A stretch of DNA of 64,000 nucleotides from Spodoptera frugiperda (GCF_023101765.2 NC_064239.1:11800315-11864314); one strand, 5' to 3'; shown: positions 30,683 to 42,504, counted from the first letter of the stretch. Notes: generated from the letters alone by a model not told the origin. Numbers and translations are program-made.

Positions 30683-30891
30683 CACCTATAGTAATTAAGT
30701 AGTTTGACTTATATGTACCATGTTGCCTAAATTGAGTCCTATGTTTGAGGAAAATACCAGCTATAATTTGATTTCCAGAAACGTTGACTCAGATCGCTAC
30801 TATGAATTGTGGTAGCAACCATAATAGTCCTGTTGGTAAATAAATAAACATTAAGGAAGTTATGAGAATATTTGAACTTCCAGGTAGTCTA

Positions 30892-31025
30892 ATCCTCATC
30901 ATCGTCATTAGTCGGAAGACGTTCACTGTTGAACAAAGGCCTCTCCCTTAGTGCTTCACGTAGAACGATAAGCCGCCACCTGTATCCACTGGCTCCCCGC
31001 GACTCTGTTAGTCTAATAAGAAGCG
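30892..31025. repeat. LINE 3'-region remnant
   Basis: AGTCGGAAGACGTTCACTGT and GAACAAAGGCCTCTCCCTTA followed by CCACTGGCTCCCCGCGAC match a widespread insect non-LTR element end. Diverged and non-coding here. Confidence 0.6.
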
Positions 31026-31246
31026 TAACTATGTGCCAGTAACTAGTAAAATGGAAGATGATTAATTGCGACCTCGAATAACTTGGAAAAGAAGCAGAAA
31101 AAAGAAGAATTAAGTCTACTAGGACATTTGAATAATTACATTTATTTAAAAAAAATAGTTACACATGATTCGTGTGGTTTTGATAAACTACTTTTGCGCA
31201 GCATTTGAGTTGAGCCCTGAGAGTCGGCCATGGGTGTTTTGACGGC

Positions 31247-31340
31247 CATTTTTTTTTTATGTGGGAAAATCATCCAATGACTTCTCCCGCCTTGGGCAAG
31301 ACGAGAGGGAGTGTCAGACTCTTACTGACTGAAAATCAGG
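31247..31340 (-). repeat. Repeat A 3' part
   Basis: A T-run, then GAAAATCATCCAATGACTTC, GAGGGAGTGTCAGACTCTTA and CTGACTGAAAATCAGG; truncated after that. Confidence 0.85.
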
Positions 31341-31887
31341 TTTCTGAGTTGTACCTAAACGTATACAAACATTAAAAATAACACAAAATGAAGTGAAATA
31401 CATTATTGAATGTTAATAGTGGAATGAAACGAAAACATAGAATTTTATAGTTACCAGCGAGTAGTAAAGGCAAACTTGAAAATGGATTCTCAGTGTGTGG
31501 GCGGTTTTACAATATGTCGTATGTTATTTTAAATTTAATAGCTTTATGTCAGGACTATGAAGTTAAAGTCATGTGTGCAGTCCATTGCTAGTTTTGAACG
31601 CACACTGTCAATGAAATGAAGACAAATCTGTCAATGGATACCGAAATGTAGGATTCGATCAAGATTAAAATCTAAGCAATCGAAACGTTGAGCCTTTTTA
31701 TATGACCTATTTTATGAAAGTCTAGTTGATCTCACCCTTTGTGGTGATCTTAATGACTTCTAGTTCTATCCTAAAGTGGAAAATCCTCAGGAAGCATCGT
31801 GCAGGATTCATTCATTCCTCATTTGTGATGAAAGCAAAGATGAAAAGGACTATCAGACTTTTAGCAGCTTTACGAATAGGAATCATG

Positions 31888-32040
31888 AATCATGAGACAT
31901 ACTAAATTAACCAAATAAAATCTCGGTTTACTCTCATACATTAATGGAGAAAAGCTCTACTAATTTCAAATCACAGAAGGACTCTTCATCATGAGCAACG
32001 TGCGTAGACGCGGCGATGACGTCGCGTACTGTGTGACCTT
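31888..32040 (+). repeat. Repeat G copy
   Basis: GAGACATACTAAATTAACC, AATGGAGAAAAGCTCTACTA, ATGAGCAACGTGCGTAGACG. Confidence 0.65.
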
Positions 32041-32411
32041 TTTTTTTAAATTAAGTAATAATGAACTCCAATTTCAGGAATTTGGTCCAAACTCTATAAC
32101 AAGGTTTCGTGTTCCAAGAAAAAGGTGTAGTAAATAATTAATATCTACTAATGAAGTACCTACGTACATTTTTAAAAGTAATTTTGTATTAAATTGAAAG
32201 TGTTCCCAAATATCTCGAGCTAGTGGTGTCTGGTTGACATTCAGATACAGATACAGAAATAAATGTCTACCCTTTGTGCAGGCGGACGAGTAGGATGGTA
32301 ACAGCTTATGTCCATATACAGGAATGGAGTAGAAGGATCACTTTGTATTGACTACTAAAATTATACGTGTAGTGACGGCTGAGCAGATTATTTTATTATT
32401 TATTTTTATTT

Positions 32412-32530
32412 CACACTAGGACTTTATCCTTTATCGTGGGTGCGTTTACAACCATATAAGTTCAAGAATCAATCCCGATATATGTTGCTGGTTGCCCTGA
32501 CCCCGCGCAAACCGTGCAGAGTGCAGTGCA
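32412..32530 (-). repeat. SINE family C copy with internal deletion
   Basis: CACACTAGGACTTTATCC and TCGTGGGTGCGTTTACAACC join directly to decayed tRNA-head sequence (GCGCAAACCGTGCAGA). Confidence 0.6.
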
Positions 32531-33639
32531 GTTACCACAGAGGTCATAGTAACCAACTAAAGGACATTTGATAGAGTCTGGGCAGCAACACTCTCTGATA
32601 CACCTAAATCTTAGCGCAAACTGTGAGCTATGGAAATGTTTTGTAAGCAAGCACTTATTTTTATTGAATCAGGGGCAAATGGGCCGACACAGAACCCTTT
32701 GGTAAGCGATTAGTTTTATCAATTTCCCGCAATTTCCCATTATGGACCTTCTGTCTCTGTCCTATCAATCTGCAGCATCGTTTGACCTGCTCGCTGCGTA
32801 CATATAGACTACAGATAGCATAGTATAGCAATACTGCATCTAAATATAGAAGTGAAGTGGCGAAGACTGCCGACCGGCCGTTCATGTCGCGGATTTCAAC
32901 TTTTTTTGTATGCGTTTGAGTAAAAACGCATGCCTTGATACTGCATTTGATATGGAGCAGTAGGTGTTTATATGATTGCAGGTTTCTGACGTGCGTAGGA
33001 GCAGGATTTAGGAATAAGTGTCTATTATATACGAAATGTTTATTGATTTAGAATGTGTTTTAAAATCCTTGTTCGAGCCGAAAGAGACGTACTGGAAAAT
33101 CAAATGTTTTAAATTAGATATCCAAAATTGGGATAAAATGTCAAGCCGTTGGTATAGGCAGAGTCTATTGTATACAGTAGGATTAACAATTAACAGAAGT
33201 GATGATAAAGACCAAAAACAAATGTAAAGTGTTGTAACAAGGTTATTGCTACGGAATTCCACAGGCACACATATTATTAGGGTCTGATATAGATAGTCGA
33301 TCTGATAAAACCTAAAACCTCCTAAGGACCGCACCACCTGTATATATAATACAAAATGTCTGGAACTATCAAGGTTTTCAACAAAACCTTCATATATTAA
33401 AATTGGTTGAATTTCAACCGCAAATGAAACTAGAATTGAATGAATCTGTAGATAAAGTGCAGTCAGTTGAAGTATAAGCAGATGTTTAAGCATAAGTGGT
33501 GGGCTTAGTCATGTAGTTTCCTAGAAGCAGTGGCTGCTTGCCGGTCGACGAACCAACTCGCGATTTTCCTTGTTTACTCCTCCATATACTAAATATTATT
33601 TATGTATAATTACTATTCCTATTTGTTTGTTGTGTACTA
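32531..33639. other. AT-rich spacer without a supported gene
   Basis: A 161-codon minus-strand frame (33008-33493) overlaps a 69-codon plus frame; neither shows domain motifs, a consistent start context or splice signals. I call no gene. Positions 32578-32640 resemble part of the repeat at 22268. Confidence 0.35.
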
Positions 33640-33830
33640 ATTCTTGCCCGTGACTTCATCCGTGTCGAATAATGACTACTGACAGAATTGGGGTATTTTT
33701 TTTTTCTAAACTAAAAGTAGCCTTAGTTACTCGTTAGCTATTTACCAACAAAATTCGCGTCAAAATCATTCCAGCCATTTCAGAGATTAGCCAGAACAGA
33801 CAAAATTGTACCGAACCGATATGTAAGTGA
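33640..33830 (+). repeat. RTE-type tail
   Basis: TGCCCGTGACTTCATCCGTG, GTTAGCTATTTACCAACAAA and CAGCCATTTCAGAGATTAGC follow the usual order of a lepidopteran RTE 3' end. Confidence 0.55.
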
Positions 33831-33946
33831 GTTTGTTTTGTAATTTTTTTAAGGTTTAATGGAGCAATTTAATGCTATGATTTTTGTTTCTGATAATATG
33901 AGGCTGGAGAGTAAAACAGGCTATTTCCTTTGATCACGCGGACAAG

Positions 33947-34022
33947 TGTGGGAGAGCCCTGCTTCATTGCTTACCATCAGGTGATCCGTCTGCTCGTTTA
34001 CCGGCTTATACCATAATAAAAG
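33947..34022 (+). repeat. Repeat B copy reduced to its two ends
   Basis: GTGTGGGAGAGCCCTGCTTC is joined directly to GCTTACCATCAGGTGATCCG and GTTTACCGGCTTATACCATA; about 170 bp of the centre is missing. Confidence 0.85.
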
Positions 34023-34384
34023 AACAAAACCGTTGGTAACAATTACTAACGTTCTATTTTTTAGCACCTACATCTATATACCATAGGTATTCAAAATTAT
34101 TAAGATCAATCATTATTTTCGACGTCACTCAAGATTCTAATCTCCAAGATGGGCGAAGTCATGCTTCAGCAAAAAAGGAACGCGTCCAATGCCTAAGTCT
34201 TAGTGCTTAGGCGTGACGTAAAAAGTCTAGCCTTGATACTTAGATATATTGGTGCTTTTGTACGGTTACAGAATTGGATAAGTTTGTGAAAAACATATTT
34301 TGCGTGTACATATTTTGTTCGTTGAATGGGGTAAGCAGATGTCTTTTTGATAACTCATTTTTGAAAAAAATACCATTAATTTTA

Positions 34385-34590
34385 TTATAACTTTCGTGAG
34401 ACATACTAAATTAATTATTATTACGACGATACACGACGCGGCAACAGTAGCAGCACGACAATCGCCGCGTCGTGTGTTGCGGAATGCTACTCATGAATAT
34501 GAGCCTCTAGCATGGCTTGAAACTAGTCGAGTTCCTCGTCAAACAGTTACGTGAGTAAGTCGATAACATAATAATTAAAACCATTAATAC
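34385..34590 (+). repeat. Repeat G copy (best preserved)
   Basis: Begins TATAACTTTCGTGAGACATA, has CACGACGCGGCAACAGTAGC with a partly inverted CGCCGCGTCGTGTG, and ends GTCGATAACATAATAATTAA. Confidence 0.8.
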
Positions 34591-34597
34591 TTTGTAC

Positions 34598-34680
34598 GAC
34601 TCAGGAATCGAACCCGAGACCGCATGTTCGGCAGTAACATTGACAACCACATACAACTTCTAACGAAGATATCGACCAAC
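34598..34680 (-). repeat. SINE family D tRNA head
   Basis: CAGGAATCGAACCCGAGAC and GTTCGGCAGTAACATTGAC: the reversed head without the body. Confidence 0.65.
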
Positions 34681-35187
34681 AAGCAGCTGCTTAAGAGTTA
34701 AGAGTAAAATTAAAAATGATACATCAAAAAAAAACTGCCAAAAGGTCAATGACTCCCAATTTCTCTGGTAACGCGGCGCGTGTCGCGGCGTCCATTGCGT
34801 TTCGCACTTGCAAATTATAACCACTAAAAGCCAGCAATTGACTTATATAGGTCACAATAATTTGAGGTTATCAGCCAACGTGTGGTTTGTACAGAAACAA
34901 GCTTCAATCGCGGGTTTGTCCGCGTTTTTGATATGAGAATGGTATCTATTTTTATTTATTTTTAGCCATTTTTGTTGAATAACTTAATCTAAGTACCTAC
35001 TGAAATCCATTTTGTATAATTTTGGGTGTATTGCTTAAATCATGTATTAGTGTTTTAACGTGAAAAAGTATATTTTTAACCTGCATAATTTAGTTAGTGT
35101 TATAGTTTTTTTTTACTGTTTCGACACAGCTGCTTCCAAAAACAGAAATACTAATTAATAGATCTGGTTTCGACGATTTCAAAAAAT
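34681..35187. other. Spacer with a CpG-rich patch
   Basis: TAACGCGGCGCGTGTCGCGG near 34770 is non-repetitive and CpG-rich. No gene is seen. Confidence 0.3.
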
Positions 35188-35428
35188 AAGTGTAAGAGAG
35201 CCATGCTTCGGCACGAATGGGCCGGGTCGACCGGAGTGATACTACTGCCTCACAGAAAACTGACGTGAAACAACGCTTGCGTTGTTGTGAGTGAGGTTAT
35301 CTCGTTATATTCCCAACTCTCAAAAGGCCGGCAACGTACTTGTAATGCCTCTGGTGTTTCGGGTGCTCATGGGCGGCGGCGATTGCTTACCATCACGTGA
35401 TCCGTCAGTCGTTTACCGGCTTATAGCC
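35188..35428 (+). repeat. Repeat B copy (near full length)
   Basis: GCCATGCTTCGGCACGAATG, AACAACGCTTGCGTTGTTG, CTCAAAAGGCCGGCAACGTA, GCTTACCATCACGTGATCCG. Confidence 0.9.
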
Positions 35429-35909
35429 TACTAATTTATTAGCCATAGGTAAATAAAAAGGGACGGAGGAAATACAGATAAATGCGAAACCACTACAATT
35501 GGCATATACCATGGACATTAAACCACATGATTCCACAATGTTTTCCGTCGTACTAGACTATTTTTTTTTTCATAATATTCGAACAAATATTTGTAATTAG
35601 TATTAGTTCATGAATCGTAGACATTACAATGGTGATTTATTTGCTTTGTGTAAGCAAATACGTTAAAGGTTCTGCCCCGAAAACTAGTTTTTGCGTATTC
35701 ATAATATTTGTGCTGGGCAGCTGACAGTTAGAGGCCTTTAAACTGCCATGGATTTGTTTGTCGTTGCATATTCTGTGTACGACAATGGAGGCGCCTGATT
35801 TTTTAAGCATAATTCCTCTGATATTTCGTCCCTTTCTTGGTCTATTTAATCCTTGTTCATGAATCAATAATGAACATGAATCTCGAGTCATGAAATTCCA
35901 CGTGTGAGA

Positions 35910-36005
35910 CGGGACACCGGGGTGGGTTTTAGTCAGTAAGAGTCTGACAGTTCCTTTTGTCTTCCCCAGGCGAGAGAGCTCCATGAGGATTTCCCATCTT
36001 GGGGT
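35910..36005 (+). repeat. Repeat A fragment
   Basis: GGTGGGTTTTAGTCAGTAAG, AGTCTGACAGTTCC and CATGAGGATTTCCCATC; the 5' part is missing. Confidence 0.7.
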
Positions 36006-36030
36006 CAAAAATAAGGCTCGCAGTATATGA

Positions 36031-36195
36031 GTTTTTTTTTTAAGTGGGGAAAGTCATCCAATGTCTTCTCCCGCCCCCTGGGCGAGGCGAGACGGAGTGT
36101 TATACTCTTACTGACTAAAAATCGCCAATTTCCTACTCCTGCTTTTCGAGCCGGAGCCCCGGTAACCCGCTAGGTAGTTCGCAGCTCCGGATAGT
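36031..36195 (-). repeat. Repeat A copy
   Basis: A T-run, then GAAAGTCATCCAATGTCTTC, CTCTTACTGACTAAAAATCG, GAGCCGGAGCCCCGGTAACC. It lies 25 bp from an oppositely oriented A fragment. Confidence 0.88.
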
Positions 36196-36448
36196 TAATG
36201 AGTATTAAGGTACTGAAGTGAACAACATTTTAAGTAGTTACTTATTTACTTAGAACTAATTCAGTCGAGGAAAATTGTTGTAAATATTACCTAAATGCGT
36301 ATTTTAAAGTCTAGGTATTCAATTGTTATTAAAGGTTATATTATTAATGACATAAATACACAATAACCAAGACATATTTGTTACAATTTTATGTAAACTG
36401 GTAAACCACTTTTATTGATAGATTCTGAAATAGATCCTTGTAATTTTT

Positions 36449-36718
36449 TTTTTATGGTATAAGCCGGTATACGCCCTGACGGATTACCTGATGGGAAGCA
36501 ATCACTGCTGCCCATGGACACCCGAGAGGCGTTACAAGTGCATTGCCGGACTTTTGGGGATTAGGAATTGTTGGGGAATCGGGGTTTGAGATGATTGGGG
36601 AAGGTGGGTAATAGGGCCTCCGGTAACCTTACTCACACAACAAGCGTTGTTTCATGTCGATTTTTTTTGTGAGACCGTGTAATCACACCGGTCGAGTCGA
36701 CTGGCTCTCCCACTCTTA
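36449..36718 (-). repeat. Repeat B copy
   Basis: Reversed from TATGGTATAAGCCGGTATAC to CACACCGGTCGAGTCGACTG, with a T-run at its start. Confidence 0.88.
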
Positions 36719-37239
36719 CTTTCTTTGCTAATATTATAAATGTAATGTGTTAGTTTGTCTTTCTTTCATGTCATAATAGAACATTCTTATGGCATGAATT
36801 TTCGTTTTTGAAGATTTATTCGAATTTGTAAGCAAGTCGTAAGGGACTTTTTTAAATGAAGTCGCTTATACTAGTTTAAAAGTGAAGTTTAACTTCATAA
36901 ACTAGTGTCGATTACCCGATACGGTCTGCTAACCTTAAAATTATGTACATGTAGGCGGAAATATAAAAAGCAAACGGAAGCAGTCAAAATATTTGTAACA
37001 TAATAAATATGAGTTTGTCAAGGAAAAAGTATCGTCCACCGCTAAGTAGGATGGCGTGTCGAGCGCAATTAGGTACACAATAAATAATCCACATTCTAGT
37101 ATTAAAATGCGATTTCTTTAGAACATACCTACTGCTTTTATTTGGTGAATTCTACTACATTCATTTTCATATTTTTAATTTGTTATTTTTACATTATATT
37201 AAATAGTAGGTCCAGTCGCATTCTTTTTTTTCTTTTTAA

Positions 37240-37390
37240 TAAAACTTTGCCCCATACTAAGATTTTCTCCTATGTCGTTGGTACGTTCACAAATATGGGA
37301 GTTCACATGCACATTACATCCAGAAACGAAACAACAATTTGTGGACCAGATAAAGAATTCCTCCGTGCGGGAATAGAACCCGCTCAAAAA
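37240..37390 (-). repeat. SINE family C copy, truncated head
   Basis: CTTTGCCCCATACTAAGATT, GAAACGAAACAACAATTTGT and GTGCGGGAATAGAACCCGCT; the tRNA head ends soon after box B. Confidence 0.75.
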
Positions 37391-37944
37391 AGCACGCAAG
37401 TATCTTATGCATACATAGAACGTTTGCAAAATCGTCTAATAAATTAAAAAATGTAATTCCCAAACATTTGGGCGTGTTCAACCTTGCTTATAATAGGTTT
37501 ATCATTTCGAGGTACGGCAGGTAAGTAATGTGACGTCTTTTATTTTTTAACCTTGCTAGGTTAATCTAGATACTAGACTATCTAGAATAAATTGCGAGGG
37601 TTAGTGTTTTATAGTTAACTGATAATTTATTTTTTAAGTGTTTAAGATAGATAATAGCAGTATTAGCTTCATGGCCAGCCTACCAGGAAGTAAATTTAAG
37701 CCGATTGATTAATTAATTTTTATAGGAAATGTTACATATCTTGATGTTATCATTACGATTGTTATTTATCTCAGGGACATGCGAAAGTATATAATGAACA
37801 GATAAAGGATTATAGATAATGAAATTATCGTGCAATTTTGTTTTTTTGGTATAGGTCGTAGAATTGGTCTTATTGCCCTAGGTTATGGTAAAAAAAGTAA
37901 AATTTTATTACGTACCTTTTTGACTTAGGATGCTTTTAACTTTA
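37391..37944. other. AT-rich spacer
   Basis: A strong donor-like GGTACGGCAG|GTAAGTAATG occurs at 37520/37521 with no coding frame before it. No gene called. Confidence 0.3.
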
Positions 37945-38101
37945 GGGCTGATGCCCGACCCGGAGCTGCGGACTACCTAGCGGGTTTACCGGGGCTCCGG
38001 CTCAACGAGCAGGAGTAGGAACGGGGTGGTTTTTAGTCAGTAAGAGTCTGACACTCCCTCTCGCCTCGTCCAGGGCGAGAGAAGTCATTGGATGATTTGC
38101 G
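37945..38101 (+). repeat. Repeat A copy (near consensus)
   Basis: GCCCGACCCGGAGCTGCGGA, CCTAGCGGGTTTACCGGGGC, GCAGGAGTAGGAACGGGGTG, GTCATTGGATGATTTGCG. Confidence 0.92.
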
Positions 38102-38659
38102 AAAAAGGGTGCTTTTAACTTATACTTTTTTCGATGTAAGTATGCTGATACTGTCTCTCAGACGTCCAAGTACGACATAACATATCTACATTTAAATTAG
38201 TAAAGTTATATTTCTGTATTGAAAACCAATATTAGTCACTTGGAATGTAGGTCCATATAAAATAACGAATAGTTAGCAAAATTCTTCATATTATATACAA
38301 ACTGTTACATAATAGTTATATAGACACGTTTATGTTCCACTTAAGTACACATTATGTGTTACTAGGCAAAATAAACGAATCGCCATGAACTGGATGTCGC
38401 AATGATAGGAGGCACTTAACTAGGCTATCTGAAGTAATAATATAAGTTGAATGGAAATGTGCTTGTTTGTCCATTTTCACATAGAAATAGAACTGGTAAA
38501 TGACGATACAAATATTGTTATTGTTGTGGAGATATTTGGGAGGGGTAGAGAGGGATACATATGATTGTCTTTTTGTAAAAAAAATCTTAAGTTTCATGGA
38601 AAATACTTATAAGAACTATAATAGTTGTTTAGCTGTATAACCCTTTATTGTTACGATGC

Positions 38660-38886
38660 ATTTTTTATTGTATAAGCCGGTAAACGAGCGGACTGATCCT
38701 GATAGTAAGCAATCGTCGCCACCCATGGGCACCCGAAACACTAGACGCGTTACACGTGTGTTGCCGGCCTAACTCACTCAACGAAATTAACGCAAACGTT
38801 GTTTCACGTCGGTTTTCTGTAAGGCCGTGGTATCACTCCGGTGGAGCCGGCCTATTCGTGCCGAAGCATGGCTCTCCCACACTTAA
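38660..38886 (-). repeat. Repeat B copy
   Basis: Reversed: ATAAGCCGGTAAACGAGCGG, CCACCCATGGGCACCCG, GCCGAAGCATGGCTCTCCCA. The poly-A side is shown by a T-run on the left. Confidence 0.9.
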
Positions 38887-39944
38887 AAGTAATGGCTCGG
38901 TTCCTATTATATGGGACTTATAACATAACTGAAAAGCAGATGTTAGGTACATTTCATCCGCCTACATGGTGTGTCAGTCATGGTCTTTCAGGAATATAAA
39001 AGAGTGTGATATGTTGTGTAATATACGTCTTGTAGTCCTAATACGCGATCACAGATGGCGTTACTGTTTTAAGGTCACATTTTGTATTCATATAAATTAT
39101 ACTCTCTGTATCATTTCTTATTACTTATTGAAGCCTGTCCAGCCTGCCCTGTGAAGAGGCCCTAAGTACTATTATGTACATACATATAAATGTACATAAA
39201 CAAGTACTTATGTATGTGTGTGTGGTTTATCAGAGACGAGACATCGAACTCTATAGATGTCATTAGATTTCATCTTATAGATTAGAAGATTGTATTGTAA
39301 ACAAAATAGTTATGTGTTTATTTTTTATGATATTGATTCTATTGACTGTTTCACTGGTTGAGTGGTGGCAAGATTTTGGAATGGAGTTTCTGTCCGCCAA
39401 TATAAGGTGACTGGTAATTAGTGAACGATATTTAAACACGTGATTGTACTCATGATTACAAACAACTTTCCCGAAGAAACGTTTTTTGTATACTTATTAG
39501 TTTTATTTTTATCACAATAACAAAATTTCATTAGCATGCACACTAATTTCCAAAATACGTAGTCTTCCGATAACGCGGGCGCGGACGCCTCACTGTTAAC
39601 AGCTGATCTTGCTTTCCCATCTCCTGATTACCCGTGTTTCGTAATATAGTAGTGGACTCTTACTTATTGATATAATTGTGGCAACACATGACAATTGACA
39701 GATGACAGAAGTCGCACATAGACGTTAGATGATAGACGACTAAATCAATAAAGTTTACCTGCGAATAAACATGCTTAGGAAATCTCAACGTAAATCCCAC
39801 CAGGCACGTTTACCTCGCCTAGTTGGAAGATCCTCCTTTTCCGATCTTAGAAAATTGTACTCTCTGTTGCCTAAATGATGAATAAATATAAATTTATTTT
39901 TTATGTATTTATATACCGAAGTAGGTATTGTCTGTACATACATA
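38887..39944. other. AT-rich spacer
   Basis: No gene. A CpG-rich patch (AACGCGGGCGCGGACGCC) near 39573 is non-repetitive. Confidence 0.3.
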
Positions 39945-40190
39945 ACGTCACGCCTTTAATCCCCGAAGGGGTAGACAGAGGTGCACATTATGGCACATAA
40001 TGCCAATGTGCACCCACATTTCACAATTTATGTTGTAAGTCCCATGTTTCCAGACTCCGTGCTACCACTGAGATATTTTTCGAAAATCCGAAAAAAGCCC
40101 AGTAATACTTTGCACGACCCGGGAATCGAACCCGAGACCCCTTGTTCGGCAGTCGCACTTGCAACCACTCAGCCAACGAGGCAGTCTATA
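39945..40190 (-). repeat. SINE family D copy, near full length
   Basis: From ACGTCACGCCTTTAATCCCC through CCAGACTCCGTGCTACCACT to the tRNA head (GGGAATCGAACCCGAGACCC, CAGCCAACGAGGCAGTC). Box B is intact on the minus strand. Confidence 0.9.
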
Positions 40191-40481
40191 ATTTTGTATT
40201 AATAATATTGTCTGTAATTTTGTATTAATAAATGTTCTGGTTACAATTTATACCTTTTCAAGTTGACCAATATTTTTAACAGTGAAACTTACCATCTGTT
40301 CCCTTTCTGGTGCTCTCATTTGCGAAAACTTTGTCCAACAAGCCCTTTCATTGCTAACGGCAAACTATAAATTTCCAGTAAATTATTCTATTAAGAATTA
40401 ATTCAAGAAACCTGGTTATAAGTCTTGTAACTTTTTGTCTCTGAAGAGGTAGGCTGAAATATACTTATTACATTTTTTTAA

Positions 40482-40675
40482 ACGTTGCCCCACATTAGGA
40501 TTTTCTCCTGTGTCGTGGGTGCGTTTACAAACATACAAGTTCACATACACATGACACCCAGACCCAAAACAACAATTTGTGGATCACACAAAGAGTTGCT
40601 CCGTGCGGGAATCGAACCCGCTACACGTTGCACGGCAGCCAGTTGCCCAACCACCGCGCCAATCGTGCAGTCTGT
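40482..40675 (-). repeat. SINE family C copy, near full length
   Basis: From CGTTGCCCCACATTAGGATT through GCGGGAATCGAACCCGCTAC to ACCGCGCCAATCGTGCAGTC. It is the cleanest copy of the family in the window, so probably young. Confidence 0.92.
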
Positions 40676-41013
40676 AGCACAATATGTAGTACCTATACTT
40701 TTCATGAGTAATGTTTGTCCATGTTGTAGAGGGTATTTCGAATAACAGGTACCCAAGCTCTATACTACTCTATAGTTAAGAGAATGTAAAAACCTAATAA
40801 GACTTTTCTTTAAATCCGGGTATCGAACCTAGGACCTCTGTTTTGACATATTGTAAAATTTTGTACGCTTTCCAAAGCAAAACATAGCAGGATCTCTTCA
40901 TGTATAGCAGCATCCCCTACAACCCCTAATGAACCTTATGTTTCACAAATAAATACTTTATACTACGACTTTGACTTTCTACCAAACCTTGCCTCGCTTG
41001 TGATCATATCATA

Positions 41014-41273
41014 CACCTAGTAATATATTGGCACATTTACGGTTTTCATAGTTTACCTGACTTGTTTTAGTTTTTAGTTTACTGACCAATGAACCGTTGT
41101 TTTACGTGCGTGAGGGGGGAAACTACAATACCTAATGGTATAAAGACACTTACGACCTCTCTCTATGGAATGTGGAATATGGAAATAAATAGATTAATAT
41201 GCACTTTTAAACACGTAAACCATATAAAGTCAATTTCGCATTTTTTGCAGATGTGCCAATATATTACTAGGTG
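41014..41273. repeat. MITE P with 23-bp perfect inverted ends
   Basis: CACCTAGTAATATATTGGCA at 41014 is inverted at 41251-41273; the match is exact over 23 bases and the unit is 260 bp long. No coding capacity. Confidence 0.8.
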
Positions 41274-41334
41274 AGCGATATCAAAGAGACAGTTACCAAC
41301 AGGATTATATGAAGTTTATTTTTTTTACATTTAA

Positions 41335-41585
41335 TGGGTCGACGTTTGGCCGCTATCTCACCTGATGGTAAGTGATGATGCGGCCTACGATGGAGCACAT
41401 CTGCCCATAAGCAACCTTTTCACTCGGGCCTTGAAGACACCCAGGTTATATCCATCAGGAAACACAGACTCCGGCATGGAGTTCCACTCCCTAGCAGTTT
41501 GCACAAGTCACCTTATATCAGCTCCAAAGTTGACAAAAAATGCCACATTTCGCCCTCCCTTTGACTTTTATAGACTGTCTTTTTA
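41335..41585 (+). repeat. Repeat E copy (longest)
   Basis: GGGTCGACGTTTGGCCGCTA, GATGCGGCCTACGATGGAGC, TTGAAGACACCCAGGTTATA, CAGACTCCGGCATGGAGTTC, then a segment (GCAGTTTGCACAAGTCACCT) missing from the other copies. Confidence 0.85.
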
Positions 41586-41793
41586 AAAAAAAATCTCATG
41601 GTGACCTGATCGGGCTATGGCCGAACGAATTCATTGTGTTGTCGTGTGTGTTAGTGTATCGGACACACAATTGATTGCGTGTGTGTGCGTGACACTCCTT
41701 ACAGGGAACGTGTGCTGTATTAATTGATAGTTTCGTGGATGCGGTATGTTAAGGAAAATTAAAAGTATAACGTCGTGTTTTTTTTTTAATATA

Positions 41794-41947
41794 CCGTAAC
41801 ATCGGGTTTCTTTGACCCTAGAGGGTAACTTTGACCCAAACTTTTAGACCAATGAAAAACTAATATACGTTTTGTTCTGGATTCCTATTGGTTGTAGAAT
41901 GTGGGTCAAAGTTACCTCCTAGGGTCAAAGAAACCCGATGTTACCGG
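41794..41947. repeat. Palindromic MITE Q with TA target duplication
   Basis: Inverted arms of about 46 bp start near ACATCGGGTTTCTTTGACCC and differ at only a few positions. TA lies at 41792-41793 and 41948-41949. The tip carries an inner pair (CCAATGAAAAAC, CTATTGG). Tc1/mariner-type ends. Confidence 0.85.
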
Positions 41948-41965
41948 TATTTAATTTGATAGTTG

Positions 41966-42140
41966 CAACATGTGGCCGCTACCTCGCCTGGTGATAAGTC
42001 CTGATGCGGTCTACGATGGAGCACGTGTGCCCATAAGCCACCTATTCACTCAGGCTTTGAAGACACCCAGGTTATACCCATCAGGAAATACAGACTCCGG
42101 CAAAGAATTCCACTCCTTAGCAGTTCGTGTTGGTTGAAAG
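41966..42140 (+). repeat. Repeat E copy
   Basis: TGTGGCCGCTACCTCGCCTG, GATGCGGTCTACGATGGAGC, CCCAGGTTATACCCATCAGG, AAAGAATTCCACTCCTTAGC. MITE Q lies just upstream, between the two E copies. Confidence 0.85.
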
Positions 42141-42504
42141 TTCTATATTGAAATGTGACTGTATGGGTAGGTATGATTATTTTTGTAGATTTATATCTAA
42201 CTACATTGATCAAGTCATCCAAAATATCAATGTATTTATGTGCTAATATTTTTGGAGTGAAACCTTTGTTTCTGCTCTAAAGGATTATTTAAAAGTGCTC
42301 TACCTGGTTCTGTATTTACAAAACATTATGTAAATCATTTAGTGAATTCCATTCAACCATAATTTAAGGAATGTGTATAATTTAAATACCTTCGAACAAA
42401 TTTTGTAGACTTGGCACATTTTCTGTTGATCAAAATAAATATATGCGGCCATTAAGACCGTAGTCAAAATAAATAAAACACCAAATTACAATAACATACA
42501 ATAT

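Noticed and set aside
33008..33493. 161-codon minus-strand frame, the longest in the central region
   Set aside because: No domain, splice or promoter support, hydrophobic low-complexity composition from AT-rich DNA, and an overlapping plus-strand frame of equal quality.
35637..36008. 123-codon minus-strand frame
   Set aside because: Its N-terminal third is the antisense of a repeat A fragment; the remainder has no recognisable feature.
39981..40202. 73-codon frame with a tRNA-like gene candidate beneath it
   Set aside because: It is SINE family D; the tRNA-like part is a SINE head with body attached, not a functional tRNA gene. No genuine tRNA or rRNA gene was found.
40290..40365. Minus-strand coding-like stretch ending in a donor (GAACAGATG|GTAAGTTT)
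   Set aside because: Two frames are open but both are short, no acceptor is visible and neither peptide is recognisable.
40485..40745. 86-codon frame resembling similar frames at 27846-28064 and 37142-37447
   Set aside because: All three are translations of SINE family C in reverse; their similarity is repeat similarity, not a gene family.
41365..41586. 73-codon frame, like the minus-strand frame at 7368-7604
   Set aside because: Both are repeat E translations in opposite orientation.
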